A stretch of 64,000 nucleotides of DNA from G963665495 sp963667575 (GCA_963667575.2 CAXXHY010000033.1:78556-142555), one strand, 5' to 3'. Numbered from the stretch's first letter, positions 25,017 to 34,018 are shown. A program made the numbers and translations. The notes: a model not told the origin generated them from the letters alone.

Positions 25017-27051
25017 GGCGAGCCTCCTGGCCTGTCATTCCGGAAACTACTTCGCAGGGCGCCACACAGGTCACCACCGTACCGTGGCCCGGAGCATCCT
25101 CGATACGCAATTCCGCGCCGATAATTCTGGCGCGGTGGGCCATGATGCTCAGCCCCAGTCCGCTGCTGCGGGATTTTTCCAAATCCGTCGCTGCCCCACG
25201 CCCGATGCCGTCATCCCATACGCGCAAAACCAGTTTGTCCGATTCCTCGCAGCACAGCGTCACGCGTACGTTGCGCGCCTGCGAATGTTTTACCGCATTG
25301 GCCAGGGCTTCCTGGGCGATACGGTAAATCGCGGTGGTGTGCGGGTTACCGCATTGGACGCAGCGAAAATCTTTTTCAAAGGTCACGTTCATGCCTGTTT
25401 TGTCGGAAACGGCCCGGGCCAGATCCCCCAGTGAAGGCCCGTGCATGGCCGGGTCATGCTCCACGGGCCAGAGTCCGCGGGACGTCTTGTAGGCATCGTC
25501 GGCCGAGGCCTCGAGCAGTTGGGCCAGCTGGGTCAATTCCCCACCGCCTTCTACGTCCGCCAGCCGCCTGGCCAGGGCTGTAGCCCGCAGACGCGCGCCT
25601 GTGAGTTTCTGGCACAGGCCGTCATGCAGTTCATGACTGATACGCCGCCGCTCCTCCTCGCTGATATGCACCACTTCGCGCGCCAGCAGATCCCGTTCGG
25701 CCATTTCCTGCTGCAGGCGCAGATTCTTGTGCTCCAGCTCCCCGGAAAGCCGCGCCACCGTATCGAACACGTTGGAAAAATACTGCCCCAGGGCAATGGC
25801 CTGGAACAGAACAAACAAAAACATGCCCGGCGGCACAACATACGCGCTCCGGATCAGGCCCGCGTGCATGAGCACATCATTGATCCCGGTCACCATGTGA
25901 ATGCCGCAGCCCGCCAGCATCAGCCACGCGCCGGACCGCCCGCACCGGACGCATACCAGCAGCCGCTGCATATTATAGACGCCGTAACACATCGACATGG
26001 CGAGACAAAACAGCACGTACCAATACAACGGCACTCCAGGGGCAAAAAACACAAACCCCATGAACAGAGCCACCCGAAGATCTCCGAGCCGATACGCCAT
26101 ACGGTGAAATTCATTTGGATACAGTTCGCGGAAAAACCGGAAACGCAGCGACGGCCAGGCCATGAAGCAAAGCAGGGAAAAATTCTCCATGAACGCCGGA
26201 TCGACCGCCGGCACGAACAGGGATGCCACCCATTGGGAGGTGTTGGAACTGACGATGTAGGCCATGGTCAGCAGGCAGTACAGGCCGAAGTACAGGGTTG
26301 CGCGAAATCTGCGGCGTACGAGGAACAGGGAGAGGTGGTACACTCCGATGATCAGAATGCTTCCCGCAAAAAACAGGGCCAGGGCCCAGGACTGGGAGCG
26401 TTGTTTTTCCAGCATCCCTATCGGGGCCAGCTGAATGGACTCGGGCACGCCCCCGGTACGGAAGTGATGGTTGGAGAGCTGCAGCACCAGATCGACTGTT
26501 CCAGTGTCAGAGGGGAGTACGGCCAGCCGGAGCGAACGCTGCGGCGTCTCGGCCTGGACGGAACGCCCCACAATACCGCTTTGGGCCACGAGCGTACCAT
26601 TGGCCCAGAGCCTGTAGGCCATCTGCAGGTCTTTGAGCCACAAAGCCGGCGCTTTTGCCCCCGGATCCAGCAGCAGCCGCAAGCAGAAAGTGGCCTGCCC
26701 GCTTCCGCTCAGACGCCGGCCTCCGTACATCCGGCCGCGCCAGGATCCCGGCAGTTCGAACAATCCTTCCGGCTGCGGCGCATTGGGGCCTGCAAGATCC
26801 TCAGGCGAAAGCAAACGGTCCCAGTAGAACCGCCACTGGCCGTCCAGAGCCAGCGAACCTATCGCAAAAGAATCCACTCCACGCAAATCCAGGACTCCGC
26901 CGACAGCCTTTGGTGCAACGTCCTGTCGTACGCACCCGGCGCTGAAAAGCAACAGCCACAGAACCAGCCACAGCCATGTCCAGATAAAAAGCACACGCCC
27001 GCGTTTAAGGAATCCGCCCATGATGGTCGATTCCGCCACAGAATCCTCCAT
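25009..27051 (-). CDS. 7TM-DISM histidine kinase (NarX-type HisKA_3)
   Basis: A sensor kinase of about 680 residues. An N-terminal signal-anchor ends in LLLFSAGC, followed by a periplasmic 7TMR-DISM extracellular-type beta domain (ALDGQWRFYWDRLLSPEDL; ELPGSWRG), seven membrane helices (about 250-450), a coiled coil, HisKA_3 with RRRISHELHDGLCQKLTGARL, and an ATPase domain with IAQEALANAVKHSQA and GLGLSIMAHRARI. DISM domains often bind carbohydrates. The ATPase domain carries a CVQC pair just before its N-box. I use ATG 27049-27051; ATG 27019-27021 is an alternative, and no start has a strong ribosome site. It pairs with the NarL-type regulator just downstream. The 270-bp gap towards yiaW shows no clear promoter. 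Confidence 0.88.
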   Translation of the reverse strand: MEDSVAESTIMGGFLKRGRVLFIWTWLWLVLWLLLFSAGCVRQDVAPKAVGGVLDLRGVDSFAIGSLALDGQWRFYWDRLLSPEDLAGPNAPQPEGLFELPGSWRGRMYGGRRLSGSGQATFCLRLLLDPGAKAPALWLKDLQMAYRLWANGTLVAQSGIVGRSVQAETPQRSLRLAVLPSDTGTVDLVLQLSNHHFRTGGVPESIQLAPIGMLEKQRSQSWALALFFAGSILIIGVYHLSLFLVRRRFRATLYFGLYCLLTMAYIVSSNTSQWVASLFVPAVDPAFMENFSLLCFMAWPSLRFRFFRELYPNEFHRMAYRLGDLRVALFMGFVFFAPGVPLYWYVLFCLAMSMCYGVYNMQRLLVCVRCGRSGAWLMLAGCGIHMVTGINDVLMHAGLIRSAYVVPPGMFLFVLFQAIALGQYFSNVFDTVARLSGELEHKNLRLQQEMAERDLLAREVVHISEEERRRISHELHDGLCQKLTGARLRATALARRLADVEGGGELTQLAQLLEASADDAYKTSRGLWPVEHDPAMHGPSLGDLARAVSDKTGMNVTFEKDFRCVQCGNPHTTAIYRIAQEALANAVKHSQARNVRVTLCCEESDKLVLRVWDDGIGRGAATDLEKSRSSGLGLSIMAHRARIIGAELRIEDAPGHGTVVTCVAPCEVVSGMTGQEARHG

Positions 27052-27320
27052 CCGTTTCCGGATTATGTCCCCTGCTCCCCCCACTGCATATTCACTATCA
27101 CCTAAATACAAAGCTTTGCAGTGCTTATCAAGCTGCAAAGCACTGATTCTGCAATTTGTACGGGATTTCCCGGACAGACAATTTTTTCAGCCCGATATAA
27201 ATTGCATTGTTCAATGAAGTTGCCTGCTGAATAGCCCAGGAATCAACATGCTCTCCGGGAATAACAGTGGTGCGAATGTTTGCGTACCTGACGGTTAATG
27301 TCGGAAAAGGAGAACAGGAG

Positions 27321-27731
27321 ATGATCGAGACAAGCACACGCATGCTGGATTGGCTCGCCGCAGGCCTTATGCTGTTTGTATTTCTCATACTAGTCTACGG
27401 TATAATCTACATCCACGATATTCCATACAAAATTGCGGAAAAACGCAATCACCCGCATCAGGACGCCATCCTTGCCGCCGGATGGCTGAGCCTTTTGCTG
27501 TTGCATGTCATCTGGCCCTTTCTCTGGATCTGGGCCCTGCTGTACAAACCAGGTGTTTCCTCAAAAACAAACCAGTTTCTGGAAAAGGGCTTCTCCACCG
27601 AAACCGACCTCCAGGACTCGCAAAACGAACTCGATGTCTTGAAGGAAAAAATCGCCGGGCTGGAAGCCGCCCTGAATAACCGCAGCTCGGGTGTGGAAAC
27701 AGCTGAAACAGCCGGCAGCGAGGAGGCCTGA
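27321..27731 (+). CDS. yiaW: DUF3302 inner-membrane protein, YiaW-like
   Basis: A 136-residue protein with two membrane helices (about 8-32 and 52-75) and a coiled-coil tail. ILVYGIIYIHDIPYKIAEKRNHPHQDAI and LHVIWPFLWIWALLY match YiaW closely. It starts at ATG 27321 after AAGGAG; an earlier in-frame start at 27267 has no ribosome site. It forms an operon with the YiaV-like gene three bases downstream, as in enterobacteria. The pair is thought to act in envelope function, but the molecular role is not established. Confidence 0.88.
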   Translation: MIETSTRMLDWLAAGLMLFVFLILVYGIIYIHDIPYKIAEKRNHPHQDAILAAGWLSLLLLHVIWPFLWIWALLYKPGVSSKTNQFLEKGFSTETDLQDSQNELDVLKEKIAGLEAALNNRSSGVETAETAGSEEA

Positions 27732-27733
27732 GC

Positions 27734-28855
27734 ATGGATGTTCTCTCCATACTGACCTACGCGGCGCTGGTGTTCGCAGCTTTCAAGTTCTTCCGGATTC
27801 CCGTGAACAAATGGACCGTAACCACCTCTGTGGTGGGCGGCATTCTCCTGGTGGGCGCCATATTCATCACCATGGCCTATTTTCATCCCTATACGCCCAA
27901 GGGCAGGATCTTTTTCCAGACCACCCCCATCATCCCCCAGGTACGCGGCATTGTCACAGAAGTGCCCGTACGCAACAACAAGCCACTGAAAAAAGGGGAC
28001 GTGCTGTTCAAAATCGACCCTGTTCCTTTTCAAAGTGCGCTGGACCGGGCCGAAGCCGTTCTCGATGAAGCCGAACAGCGCTTGAATCAGTATGAGAATC
28101 AGGTCAGCAGCGCACAGGCCGAGGTCGACAAGAGCATGGCCGCCCTGCACCTGGCGGAAGTGACGGAAAAACGCATGAAGCAGTTGCTGAACGAACGCAC
28201 CATTGCCCAGCAGCGCTACGACCAGGTCTTTGCCAAGTGGCAGGAAGCCGGGCAGCAATACCGCAAGGATCTGGCGGCCCTGCTGGAGGCAAAATCCGCA
28301 ATCGCCACACAACAGGCTGTCATTGCGGAAGAAAGGGCCAAAATAGTCAAGGCCCGTTTTGACCTGGAGTGCACCGTGGTACGCGCGCCCGCGGACGGAC
28401 ATTGCGTGCAGGTGCGCCTGCGCCCGGGCATGATGGCTGTTCCCCTGCCCTTGAAGCCGACCATGACCTTCATCAATGACGAGGAACACTACCTCATCGG
28501 CATGTTCAGCCAGCACCCCTTGCAGAACCTCAAGCTGGGCAACAAGGCGGAAGTGATTTTTCCCGCCCTGCCCGGACGCTGCTTCAGTGGAAAGGTGGTC
28601 AAGATAATGTCCGCCATCGGCGAAGGCCAGCTGCAGCCCAGCGCCACCATGATGCAGACAAACGAACGGGCCATTGACGGCCGCATACCGGTTTTCATCG
28701 AACTCGAACAGGACATCAGTGTTTACGAGCTGCCCGCGGGGTGCGTCGCCGGTGTGGCCGTGTACTCCGAAAAAATAGCATTTCTGGCGCCCATCCGTCA
28801 AATTTTATTGAGGATGATGAGCTGGCAAAACATCATCTGTTTCGAAACCATCTGA
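27734..28855 (+). CDS. yiaV: HlyD-family membrane fusion protein, YiaV-like
   Basis: A 373-residue periplasmic adaptor anchored by N-terminal membrane helices (about 5-20 and 30-50). The barrel-sandwich halves are TPIIPQVRGIVTEVPVRNNKPLKKGDVLFKIDP and VRAPADGHCVQVRLRPGMM, separated by a long alpha-helical hairpin (about 95-205) that would reach an outer-membrane partner. Sequence and gene order with yiaW match the YiaVW pair. No exporter or outer-membrane channel gene is adjacent; instead a sulfatase follows after 27 bp. Confidence 0.88.
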   Translation: MDVLSILTYAALVFAAFKFFRIPVNKWTVTTSVVGGILLVGAIFITMAYFHPYTPKGRIFFQTTPIIPQVRGIVTEVPVRNNKPLKKGDVLFKIDPVPFQSALDRAEAVLDEAEQRLNQYENQVSSAQAEVDKSMAALHLAEVTEKRMKQLLNERTIAQQRYDQVFAKWQEAGQQYRKDLAALLEAKSAIATQQAVIAEERAKIVKARFDLECTVVRAPADGHCVQVRLRPGMMAVPLPLKPTMTFINDEEHYLIGMFSQHPLQNLKLGNKAEVIFPALPGRCFSGKVVKIMSAIGEGQLQPSATMMQTNERAIDGRIPVFIELEQDISVYELPAGCVAGVAVYSEKIAFLAPIRQILLRMMSWQNIICFETI

Positions 28856-28882
28856 ATCCAGTAATCAACAATGGGAGGGAAG

Positions 28883-30586
28883 ATGCAAAAGACACTGCCT
28901 CACATGGATGCATTATTTCTACTGGTCGTCATGCTTGTCCTGTTCGCTTTCCCGGGCACTGCTCCGGCCCAGGAAGCGCAACAGGACGTGACGCGCGGAT
29001 CCTTTACAGGTCAGGCCACGGGCCAGGGCTATGATCTGCCCAACCAGTACATGGTGACGCCCACCAAACTGCTGGCCGACAACATGGAACCGGTGATCAC
29101 CCATCCCGAACAGGAAAAACAGGCCAGGGACAAGCTCGCGGCCCTGGAAAAAAAATTCGGCAAAAAGCCCAATATTCTTGTCTTTCTGATGGATGATGTG
29201 GGCTGGATGGATCCCGGCTTCAACGGCGGCGGCACTACCGTGGGCAATGCCACCCCCGTCATGGACCGCATGGCCAACAGCGGCATGATTCTCACTTCCG
29301 CCTATGCCACCCCGGCCTGTACGCCCACACGGGCGACCATCCATACCGGACAGAATCCGCTGCACCACGGACTGCTGCGTCCGGCCATGTACGGCGAACC
29401 CGGAGGTCTGGAAGGCGCCATCACCTTCCCCATGCTGCTGCAGCAGCTCGGATACGTCACCCAGGGCGTGGGCAAATGGCACATGGGCGAGAACCAGGGT
29501 TCCCTGCCCAACAACCTGGGCTACGATGATTTTTACGGATTTCTTTCGGTCTCCGACATGTATACAGAATGGCGCGACATCTACTTCAATCCGGAAGTGG
29601 CCCTGCGCCCGGCGCGGTTCAAGGCCCTGGAACACGGCAACTTCAACCACAACAACGTCCATCTGGTCAAAGGCAGCAAAAAAGTCGAAGACGTCTACCA
29701 ACTCAATCTGACCACCATAAGGGACCTGGATCAGGACTGGGCCCGGTACAGCGTGGACTTCATCAACAAGATGCAGAACTCCAAGCAACCCTGGTTCCTG
29801 TATCATGCCACGCGCGGCTGCCATTTCGACAACTACCCCAATGACGACTTTCTTGGAAAATCCATGGCCGGCACCTGCTACAGCGATTGCATCGTGGAGA
29901 TGGACGACGTGCTGAAAAAACTGGTGAGCGCGCTGGAAAAAACCGGTCAGCTGGAAAATACGCTGATCTTCTTCACCTCCGACAACGGACCGGAGTGCGA
30001 GGTCGAACCGCACGGACGTTCGCCCTTTCGCGGCTGCAAGGGCTCCAGTTGGGAAGGAGGCGTACGCGTCCCCACCTTCGTCTATTGGAAGGGCATGATC
30101 ACGCCCCGCCGTACGGACGGTCTGTTCGATCTGGCCGACCTGTTCAACACGGCCCTGTCCCTGGCCGGCAAACCCGGCGCGGAGGCGGCGTCCATGGTGC
30201 CTGAGGACCGTTATATCGACGGCATCGACCAGACCTCCTTTCTGCTGGGCGATGAGGGGCTTTCCAACCGCCGCAGCCGCATCTACACCATGGACCAGTA
30301 CTTCTCGGCCCTGCGTATCGATGAATTCAAGCACCATTACGCCATTGCCCTGCAGCAGGCCATTTTCGCCAACGGCAACAAGGGTGGTTTCAGCGGCAGC
30401 AACCAGGCGGACCTCGGATCCGGCGTGATGTCCAATCTGTACACCAACCCGCAGGAAGACGTGGGCATCGGCATCCGGCATCTGCCCATGACCATGCAGA
30501 TTTCCGCGGAATACAAACGCTATAACAAGGTACTGCAGAAGTTTCCCCCCAAGACCATCATCGGCGTAGCCGGACAGAACAAATAA
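28883..30586 (+). CDS. Exported arylsulfatase (Cys-type formylglycine enzyme)
   Basis: A 567-residue sulfatase. ATG 28883 has GGGAGGGAAG directly before it and opens a signal peptide ending near APAQEA, so the enzyme is periplasmic. The metal site begins ILVFLMDDVGWMDPGF. The modification motif is ACTPTRATIHTGQ, in which the cysteine becomes formylglycine; GVGKWHMG and FFTSDNGPE supply further active-site residues. An oxygen-independent maturase (radical SAM anSME) would be expected in an anaerobe, but none is in the window. It sits at the end of the yiaW-yiaV operon and is closed by a terminator. The sulfate ester it cleaves is unknown. Confidence 0.93.
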   Translation: MQKTLPHMDALFLLVVMLVLFAFPGTAPAQEAQQDVTRGSFTGQATGQGYDLPNQYMVTPTKLLADNMEPVITHPEQEKQARDKLAALEKKFGKKPNILVFLMDDVGWMDPGFNGGGTTVGNATPVMDRMANSGMILTSAYATPACTPTRATIHTGQNPLHHGLLRPAMYGEPGGLEGAITFPMLLQQLGYVTQGVGKWHMGENQGSLPNNLGYDDFYGFLSVSDMYTEWRDIYFNPEVALRPARFKALEHGNFNHNNVHLVKGSKKVEDVYQLNLTTIRDLDQDWARYSVDFINKMQNSKQPWFLYHATRGCHFDNYPNDDFLGKSMAGTCYSDCIVEMDDVLKKLVSALEKTGQLENTLIFFTSDNGPECEVEPHGRSPFRGCKGSSWEGGVRVPTFVYWKGMITPRRTDGLFDLADLFNTALSLAGKPGAEAASMVPEDRYIDGIDQTSFLLGDEGLSNRRSRIYTMDQYFSALRIDEFKHHYAIALQQAIFANGNKGGFSGSNQADLGSGVMSNLYTNPQEDVGIGIRHLPMTMQISAEYKRYNKVLQKFPPKTIIGVAGQNK

Positions 30587-30592
30587 AACCAG

Positions 30593-30620
30593 CGGGGCGC
30601 CTTCCGGGCGCCCCGTCCTT
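30593..30620 (+). terminator. Hairpin terminator after the arylsulfatase gene
   Basis: A 9-bp GC-rich stem CGGGGCGCC / GGCGCCCCG with a 5-base loop lies 7 bp beyond the stop. The following tract (TCCTTCC) is only moderately T-rich, so it may be a weak intrinsic terminator. Confidence 0.6.
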
Positions 30621-30718
30621 CCGGAATCATGCTGCTTTCATGACATTTTTCCATTTGCTCCACGCAGCGCGCCTTTGTCCCTCCAACGGGAATCCGCTGC
30701 CGGCAGCTTTTGACAAGG

Positions 30719-30735
30719 TGTAAAGAATACTGACG
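30719..30735 (+). promoter_or_regulatory. Candidate upstream activating element (copy 2)
   Basis: TGTAAAGAATACTGACG lies about 90 bp upstream of the sigma54 promoter at 30809 and matches 14 of 17 bases of the element at 16886-16902. It is the best local candidate for a shared activator site in front of the two kinase operons. Confidence 0.4.
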
Positions 30736-30806
30736 GCTCCATGTTTTTTTCACATAGATTCAATATTTTAACTTACTGTTTTTATTGATTTTTTATAGAC
30801 AATAAG

Positions 30807-30823
30807 TTGGCATCCTTTTCGCT
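30807..30823 (+). promoter_or_regulatory. Sigma54 (-24/-12) promoter of the second kinase operon
   Basis: TTGGCATCCTTTTCGCT keeps GG (30809-30810) and GC (30821-30822) at exactly ten bases, with TTGGCA intact; the -12 box reads TCGC instead of TTGC. Transcription would begin near 30834, just ahead of AAGGAG and the kinase ATG at 30858. This placement also shows that the open frame extending back to 30807 is not coding. Confidence 0.72.
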
Positions 30824-30857
30824 TTTGCCAAAAGTAGAGAAAAGGAGAAAGTTCACA

Positions 30858-32441
30858 ATGTCCAACTCAACTACCACTGGCCCCGTATATGATGTCGGCC
30901 CGCATTTCAGCGCCGGACGTTGGGCGGTGGTCATCATTGCGCTTCCCTTGGCGGTCGTTGCCATCATGACCTGGATAGGAGCCCAGGCCCTGGTGAGCCA
31001 GGAACGCAGCACCCTGCACAAGGAGCAGGAGCTGCGGACCGAACTGCTGGCCGCCCGTGTCTCTGCCGAATTTCGCCGCATCCTGGATACGCTGTCGGCC
31101 GCAGGCCAGCACAACTGGAGCGATCCCGCATCTTTGCCCGGATTGTCCGCTGAAACCCGGCTCAGCCACCATGATATTTCCGAACCGCCCGCGGACCATC
31201 TGCGCAACAAGGCATTCCGCCAGGCCAGTGGCGTGGGAACGGCCATAGTCGTTCGCAAAAACGGCCCCCTACCCGTTCTTGTGTTTGCAGCCGCAGACTT
31301 TCCCGGCCAGACCAGGCGCGTCACTCTTGCCGAATTGTCACCCAATGATCTTGCCGCCCTTCTGGCGCGTTGCGGCTTCGAACCCGGCACGGTCCTGCTG
31401 GACCGGTCCTTCTCCCCCGTCTCCAGCACAGCCGGCGCAATCACCCGATGGTCCAAGGGCGGCTCTTCCACTGACGACGACAGCTTCCAGACCGAAAGCC
31501 CCTTGCAGGATTTTCCCTTTGTGGTGGGCATGATCAGCCAGGAGCAGAGCTTTTGCATGCTGTGCTTCGAGGAAGGAAAATTGATTCTCTTCGGCGGACT
31601 GGCCTGCGCCCTGCTGGCCCTGATCCTGAGCAGTCTGCTCATCAAGCAGGCCCGCAGCCGCCTGGTGGCGGCGGACAAGAAAAGACAGTTCGCCCTCCAG
31701 GAAATCGAGCACGTCCAGAAGCTGTCTTCCATAGGCCGTCTGGCCGCAGGCGTGGCCCATGAAATCAACAATCCGCTGGCCATTATCGGGGAAAAATCCG
31801 GCCTGATGAAGGACCTGGTGCTGGCCATGCCCGACATGCCCAAGGCCCAGCGATTCGAAGCCCTGTGCGATTCCATTCTGCATGCCGTGGATCGCTGCCG
31901 GGCCGTGACGCACCGACTTCTGGGCTTTGCGCGACGTATGGAAGTCCGGACCATGGAACTGGATATCAATGAAGTGCTGCGCGAGGTGCTGGGATTTCTC
32001 GAACGCGAAGCATTGTTCCGCAATATCACGCTGGTGCAGGACCTTGGAGAAAATCTGCCCAGTATCGAGAGCGACCGCGGCCAGCTGCAGCAGGTCTTCA
32101 TGAACCTGCTCAACAACGCCATGGCCGCCGTGAGCGACAACGGACGCATCCGCCTGGCCACGAGGCTGAATGAAGAAATGATCACCGTGGAGGTGGAAGA
32201 CAACGGTACGGGCATGTCGCGCGAAGTGCTCGCCCATATTTTCGAGCCCTTTTTCTCCACCAAAGGCGAAAAAGGCACCGGGCTCGGCCTGTCCATCACC
32301 TACGGCATCGTCAACAAGCTGGGCGGCAACATCGAAGTCGCCAGCGAAGAAGGCAAAGGCACGCTTTTCTCCGTTCGTCTTCCCCTACACGCGCCCGTGG
32401 TTGCCCAAAGCAACGCATACGGCGCCATAACCAGCCAATAG
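30858..32441 (+). CDS. Membrane histidine kinase of the second sigma54 operon
   Basis: A 527-residue sensor kinase. ATG 30858 has AAGGAG upstream. Membrane helices at about 22-45 and 237-260 enclose a periplasmic domain of about 190 residues with no family I recognise. H-box AAGVAHEINNPLAIIGEKSG, N-box FMNLLNNAMAAVSDNG, G-boxes DNGTGMS and EKGTGLGLSITYG are intact. The kinase core resembles the one at 17073-18851, and both operons continue with stand-alone receivers, suggesting duplication of a module. The ligand is unknown. Confidence 0.92.
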   Translation: MSNSTTTGPVYDVGPHFSAGRWAVVIIALPLAVVAIMTWIGAQALVSQERSTLHKEQELRTELLAARVSAEFRRILDTLSAAGQHNWSDPASLPGLSAETRLSHHDISEPPADHLRNKAFRQASGVGTAIVVRKNGPLPVLVFAAADFPGQTRRVTLAELSPNDLAALLARCGFEPGTVLLDRSFSPVSSTAGAITRWSKGGSSTDDDSFQTESPLQDFPFVVGMISQEQSFCMLCFEEGKLILFGGLACALLALILSSLLIKQARSRLVAADKKRQFALQEIEHVQKLSSIGRLAAGVAHEINNPLAIIGEKSGLMKDLVLAMPDMPKAQRFEALCDSILHAVDRCRAVTHRLLGFARRMEVRTMELDINEVLREVLGFLEREALFRNITLVQDLGENLPSIESDRGQLQQVFMNLLNNAMAAVSDNGRIRLATRLNEEMITVEVEDNGTGMSREVLAHIFEPFFSTKGEKGTGLGLSITYGIVNKLGGNIEVASEEGKGTLFSVRLPLHAPVVAQSNAYGAITSQ

Positions 32442-32456
32442 AACTGGAGACGCAAC

Positions 32457-33104
32457 ATGCAGGTGCACATTCAAGAGAGCATGCTTCTGGGTCGGGCCCT
32501 GGCGGCCATGAGTCACGAGCTCAAAAACGTCCTGGCCATTATCGGCGAAGGGGCCGGACTCATGGACGATATTATGGAAATTGCCGAGGAGCAGGGCTGC
32601 GCCCTGCCCGATACCATGAACAAGCGTTTTTCCAAGGCACTCAAATCCATTCACGAGCAGGTCGCTCGCGGACACCGCCTGACCACGGATATGAACCGGC
32701 TGGCCCATTTGCCGGATACGCGCCTGGACGCTGACAAGCCCATGGTGGACCTGGGGGAAGCAGCGAACCTGGCCATGCGTCTCACCTTGCGGCGCGCCAG
32801 CCAGGGCAAGGTCGTGTTTCAGCACACGGCAGCAACGGATTCTCCTGTAAGCCTGGATCCGCAACTCTGCCTCGCCGCTTTGCTGGCCCTGCTGGAATGG
32901 ATGCTGGAAACTGCGGAGCCCAACTCCACCATTTCTGCTGTGCCTGTTCCCGGCACACCGTCCCTGGAGTTCGTAGGCGCCCAATTTCCCAAATATCTCA
33001 ACATGGATGTGGAAGAACTGGCAAAGGAAGCAGGCCTGGAGATCATCCTCCCCAAGGCCGGAAAACAACACGTACGCGTTACACCTGCAGGGAGCCTGTC
33101 ATGA
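32457..33104 (+). CDS. Kinase-like DHp protein without an ATPase domain
   Basis: A 215-residue soluble protein. Residues about 8-90 look like a histidine kinase dimerisation domain, with GRALAAMSHELKNVLAIIGE in place of the H-box. The C-terminal 110 residues (DLGEAANLAMRLTLRRASQG; LCLAALLALLEWMLET) resemble the start of a HATPase fold, but the N-box asparagine and glycine-rich G-boxes are absent. It therefore should not bind ATP and may act as a histidine phosphotransfer protein or regulator of the kinase just upstream (15 bp gap). GGAG precedes the ATG, and its stop overlaps the next receiver (ATGA). Confidence 0.8.
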   Translation: MQVHIQESMLLGRALAAMSHELKNVLAIIGEGAGLMDDIMEIAEEQGCALPDTMNKRFSKALKSIHEQVARGHRLTTDMNRLAHLPDTRLDADKPMVDLGEAANLAMRLTLRRASQGKVVFQHTAATDSPVSLDPQLCLAALLALLEWMLETAEPNSTISAVPVPGTPSLEFVGAQFPKYLNMDVEELAKEAGLEIILPKAGKQHVRVTPAGSLS

Positions 33105-33472
33105 CGGATGCAATTCGAGTGCTGCTCGTGGATGACGAAGCCGACTTCGTTGAAACTCTGGCGGAACGCCTCGAACTGCGGGGCTTCGAACCTTCCGTCG
33201 CACTGAACGGGGAAACCGCTTTGCAGAAACTGGACGAGTGCCAACCGCAAGTGATGCTCCTGGATCTGAAAATGCCGGGCATGAGCGGACTGGAAGTCCT
33301 GCGCAGAAGCCTGCGCAAGCTGCCGGAGCTGGCAGTGGTCATGCTTACGGGGCACGGATCGGACATGGAACGGGACGAAGCCCTGGCGAGCGGCGCAATC
33401 AACTATCTGCAGAAACCTGTGGATATTGGGACACTTGTAACTTTACTTCAGGAAACAGCGGCGTCGCGCTGA
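33101..33472 (+). CDS. Single-domain response regulator of the second kinase operon
   Basis: A 123-residue CheY-like receiver starting at ATG 33101, coupled by a 4-bp overlap to the DHp-like gene. A longer upstream frame would lie inside that gene and is rejected. Motifs: LLVDDEADF, VMLLDLKMPGMSG, MLTGHGS and YLQKPVD. It resembles the receiver at 18848-19261 in sequence (SVALNGETAL against TQALSGAEAL) and position. Confidence 0.92.
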   Translation: MTDAIRVLLVDDEADFVETLAERLELRGFEPSVALNGETALQKLDECQPQVMLLDLKMPGMSGLEVLRRSLRKLPELAVVMLTGHGSDMERDEALASGAINYLQKPVDIGTLVTLLQETAASR

Positions 33473-33517
33473 GCCCCCCGGCACAGGCAGACGACCGACA
33501 CCAAAACGGAGGCATTT

Positions 33518-33961
33518 ATGGACAACCAGCTTACGATACTCTTGGTAGATGACGAGCAGAGCTTTTTGGACAATCTGGATGAGCGCATGCAGTTGAAAGG
33601 GTTCAAGACCCTGCTGGCCAACAGTGGCGAACAAGCCCTGGAACTTGCCAAGAACAACATCATCCATGCCGCCATCGTGGACTTGAAGATGCCCGGAATG
33701 GACGGGCTGGTCTGCATCGCAAAGCTCAAGGAAGTCCACCACAATCTCAAAACCGTCCTGCTGACAGGCTATGGCGACGCCAAGGTCAAGGAAGCCACGG
33801 AAGGCATGGAAGCCATCTACTTTGAAAAAGGCGAAATGGGCAGTTTCTGGGAATTCATCAAGTCCCTGCCCAAAAAGCTGGAAAACAGCATGGCCAGTGC
33901 CGCATTCGCCGAAGCGGGCGACAGGGAAGGTGCAGAGGAAATTCTCAAGGACAAAAAATAG
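33518..33961 (+). CDS. Receiver-domain protein with helical tail
   Basis: A 147-residue protein: receiver (about 1-118) with LLVDDEQSF, AAIVDLKMPGMDG and LLTGYGD. The conserved lysine position reads YFEKGEMG rather than the usual KPxx, so the site may be slightly altered. A charged helical tail (EAGDREGAEEILKDKK) of about 28 residues follows. AGGCATTT precedes the ATG only weakly. It is followed by a strong hairpin that probably ends the main operon transcript. Confidence 0.88.
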   Translation: MDNQLTILLVDDEQSFLDNLDERMQLKGFKTLLANSGEQALELAKNNIIHAAIVDLKMPGMDGLVCIAKLKEVHHNLKTVLLTGYGDAKVKEATEGMEAIYFEKGEMGSFWEFIKSLPKKLENSMASAAFAEAGDREGAEEILKDKK

Positions 33962-33973
33962 CCCAAACACAAT

Positions 33974-34006
33974 CCCGGAGGGGGAACTCCCCCTCCGGGT
34001 TCCTTT
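33974..34006 (+). terminator. Hairpin terminator within the second kinase cluster
   Basis: A perfect 11-bp stem CCCGGAGGGGG / CCCCCTCCGGG with loop AACT is followed by TTCCTTT. It lies 12 bp after the receiver stop and only 13 bp before the next gene, so the last gene may be expressed at a reduced level by read-through. Confidence 0.75.
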
Positions 34007-34018
34007 ATGAGGACCTTT

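Noticed and set aside
25441..27105. A 554-codon open frame on the plus strand
   Set aside because: Antisense to the 7TM-DISM kinase; no recognisable protein features.
28919..30481. A 520-codon open frame on the minus strand
   Set aside because: Antisense to the arylsulfatase gene, whose active-site motifs are clear. High GC produces such open antisense frames.
32897..33100. N-terminal extension of the receiver at 33101
   Set aside because: It lies inside the DHp-like gene in another frame; ATG 33101 has a ribosome site.
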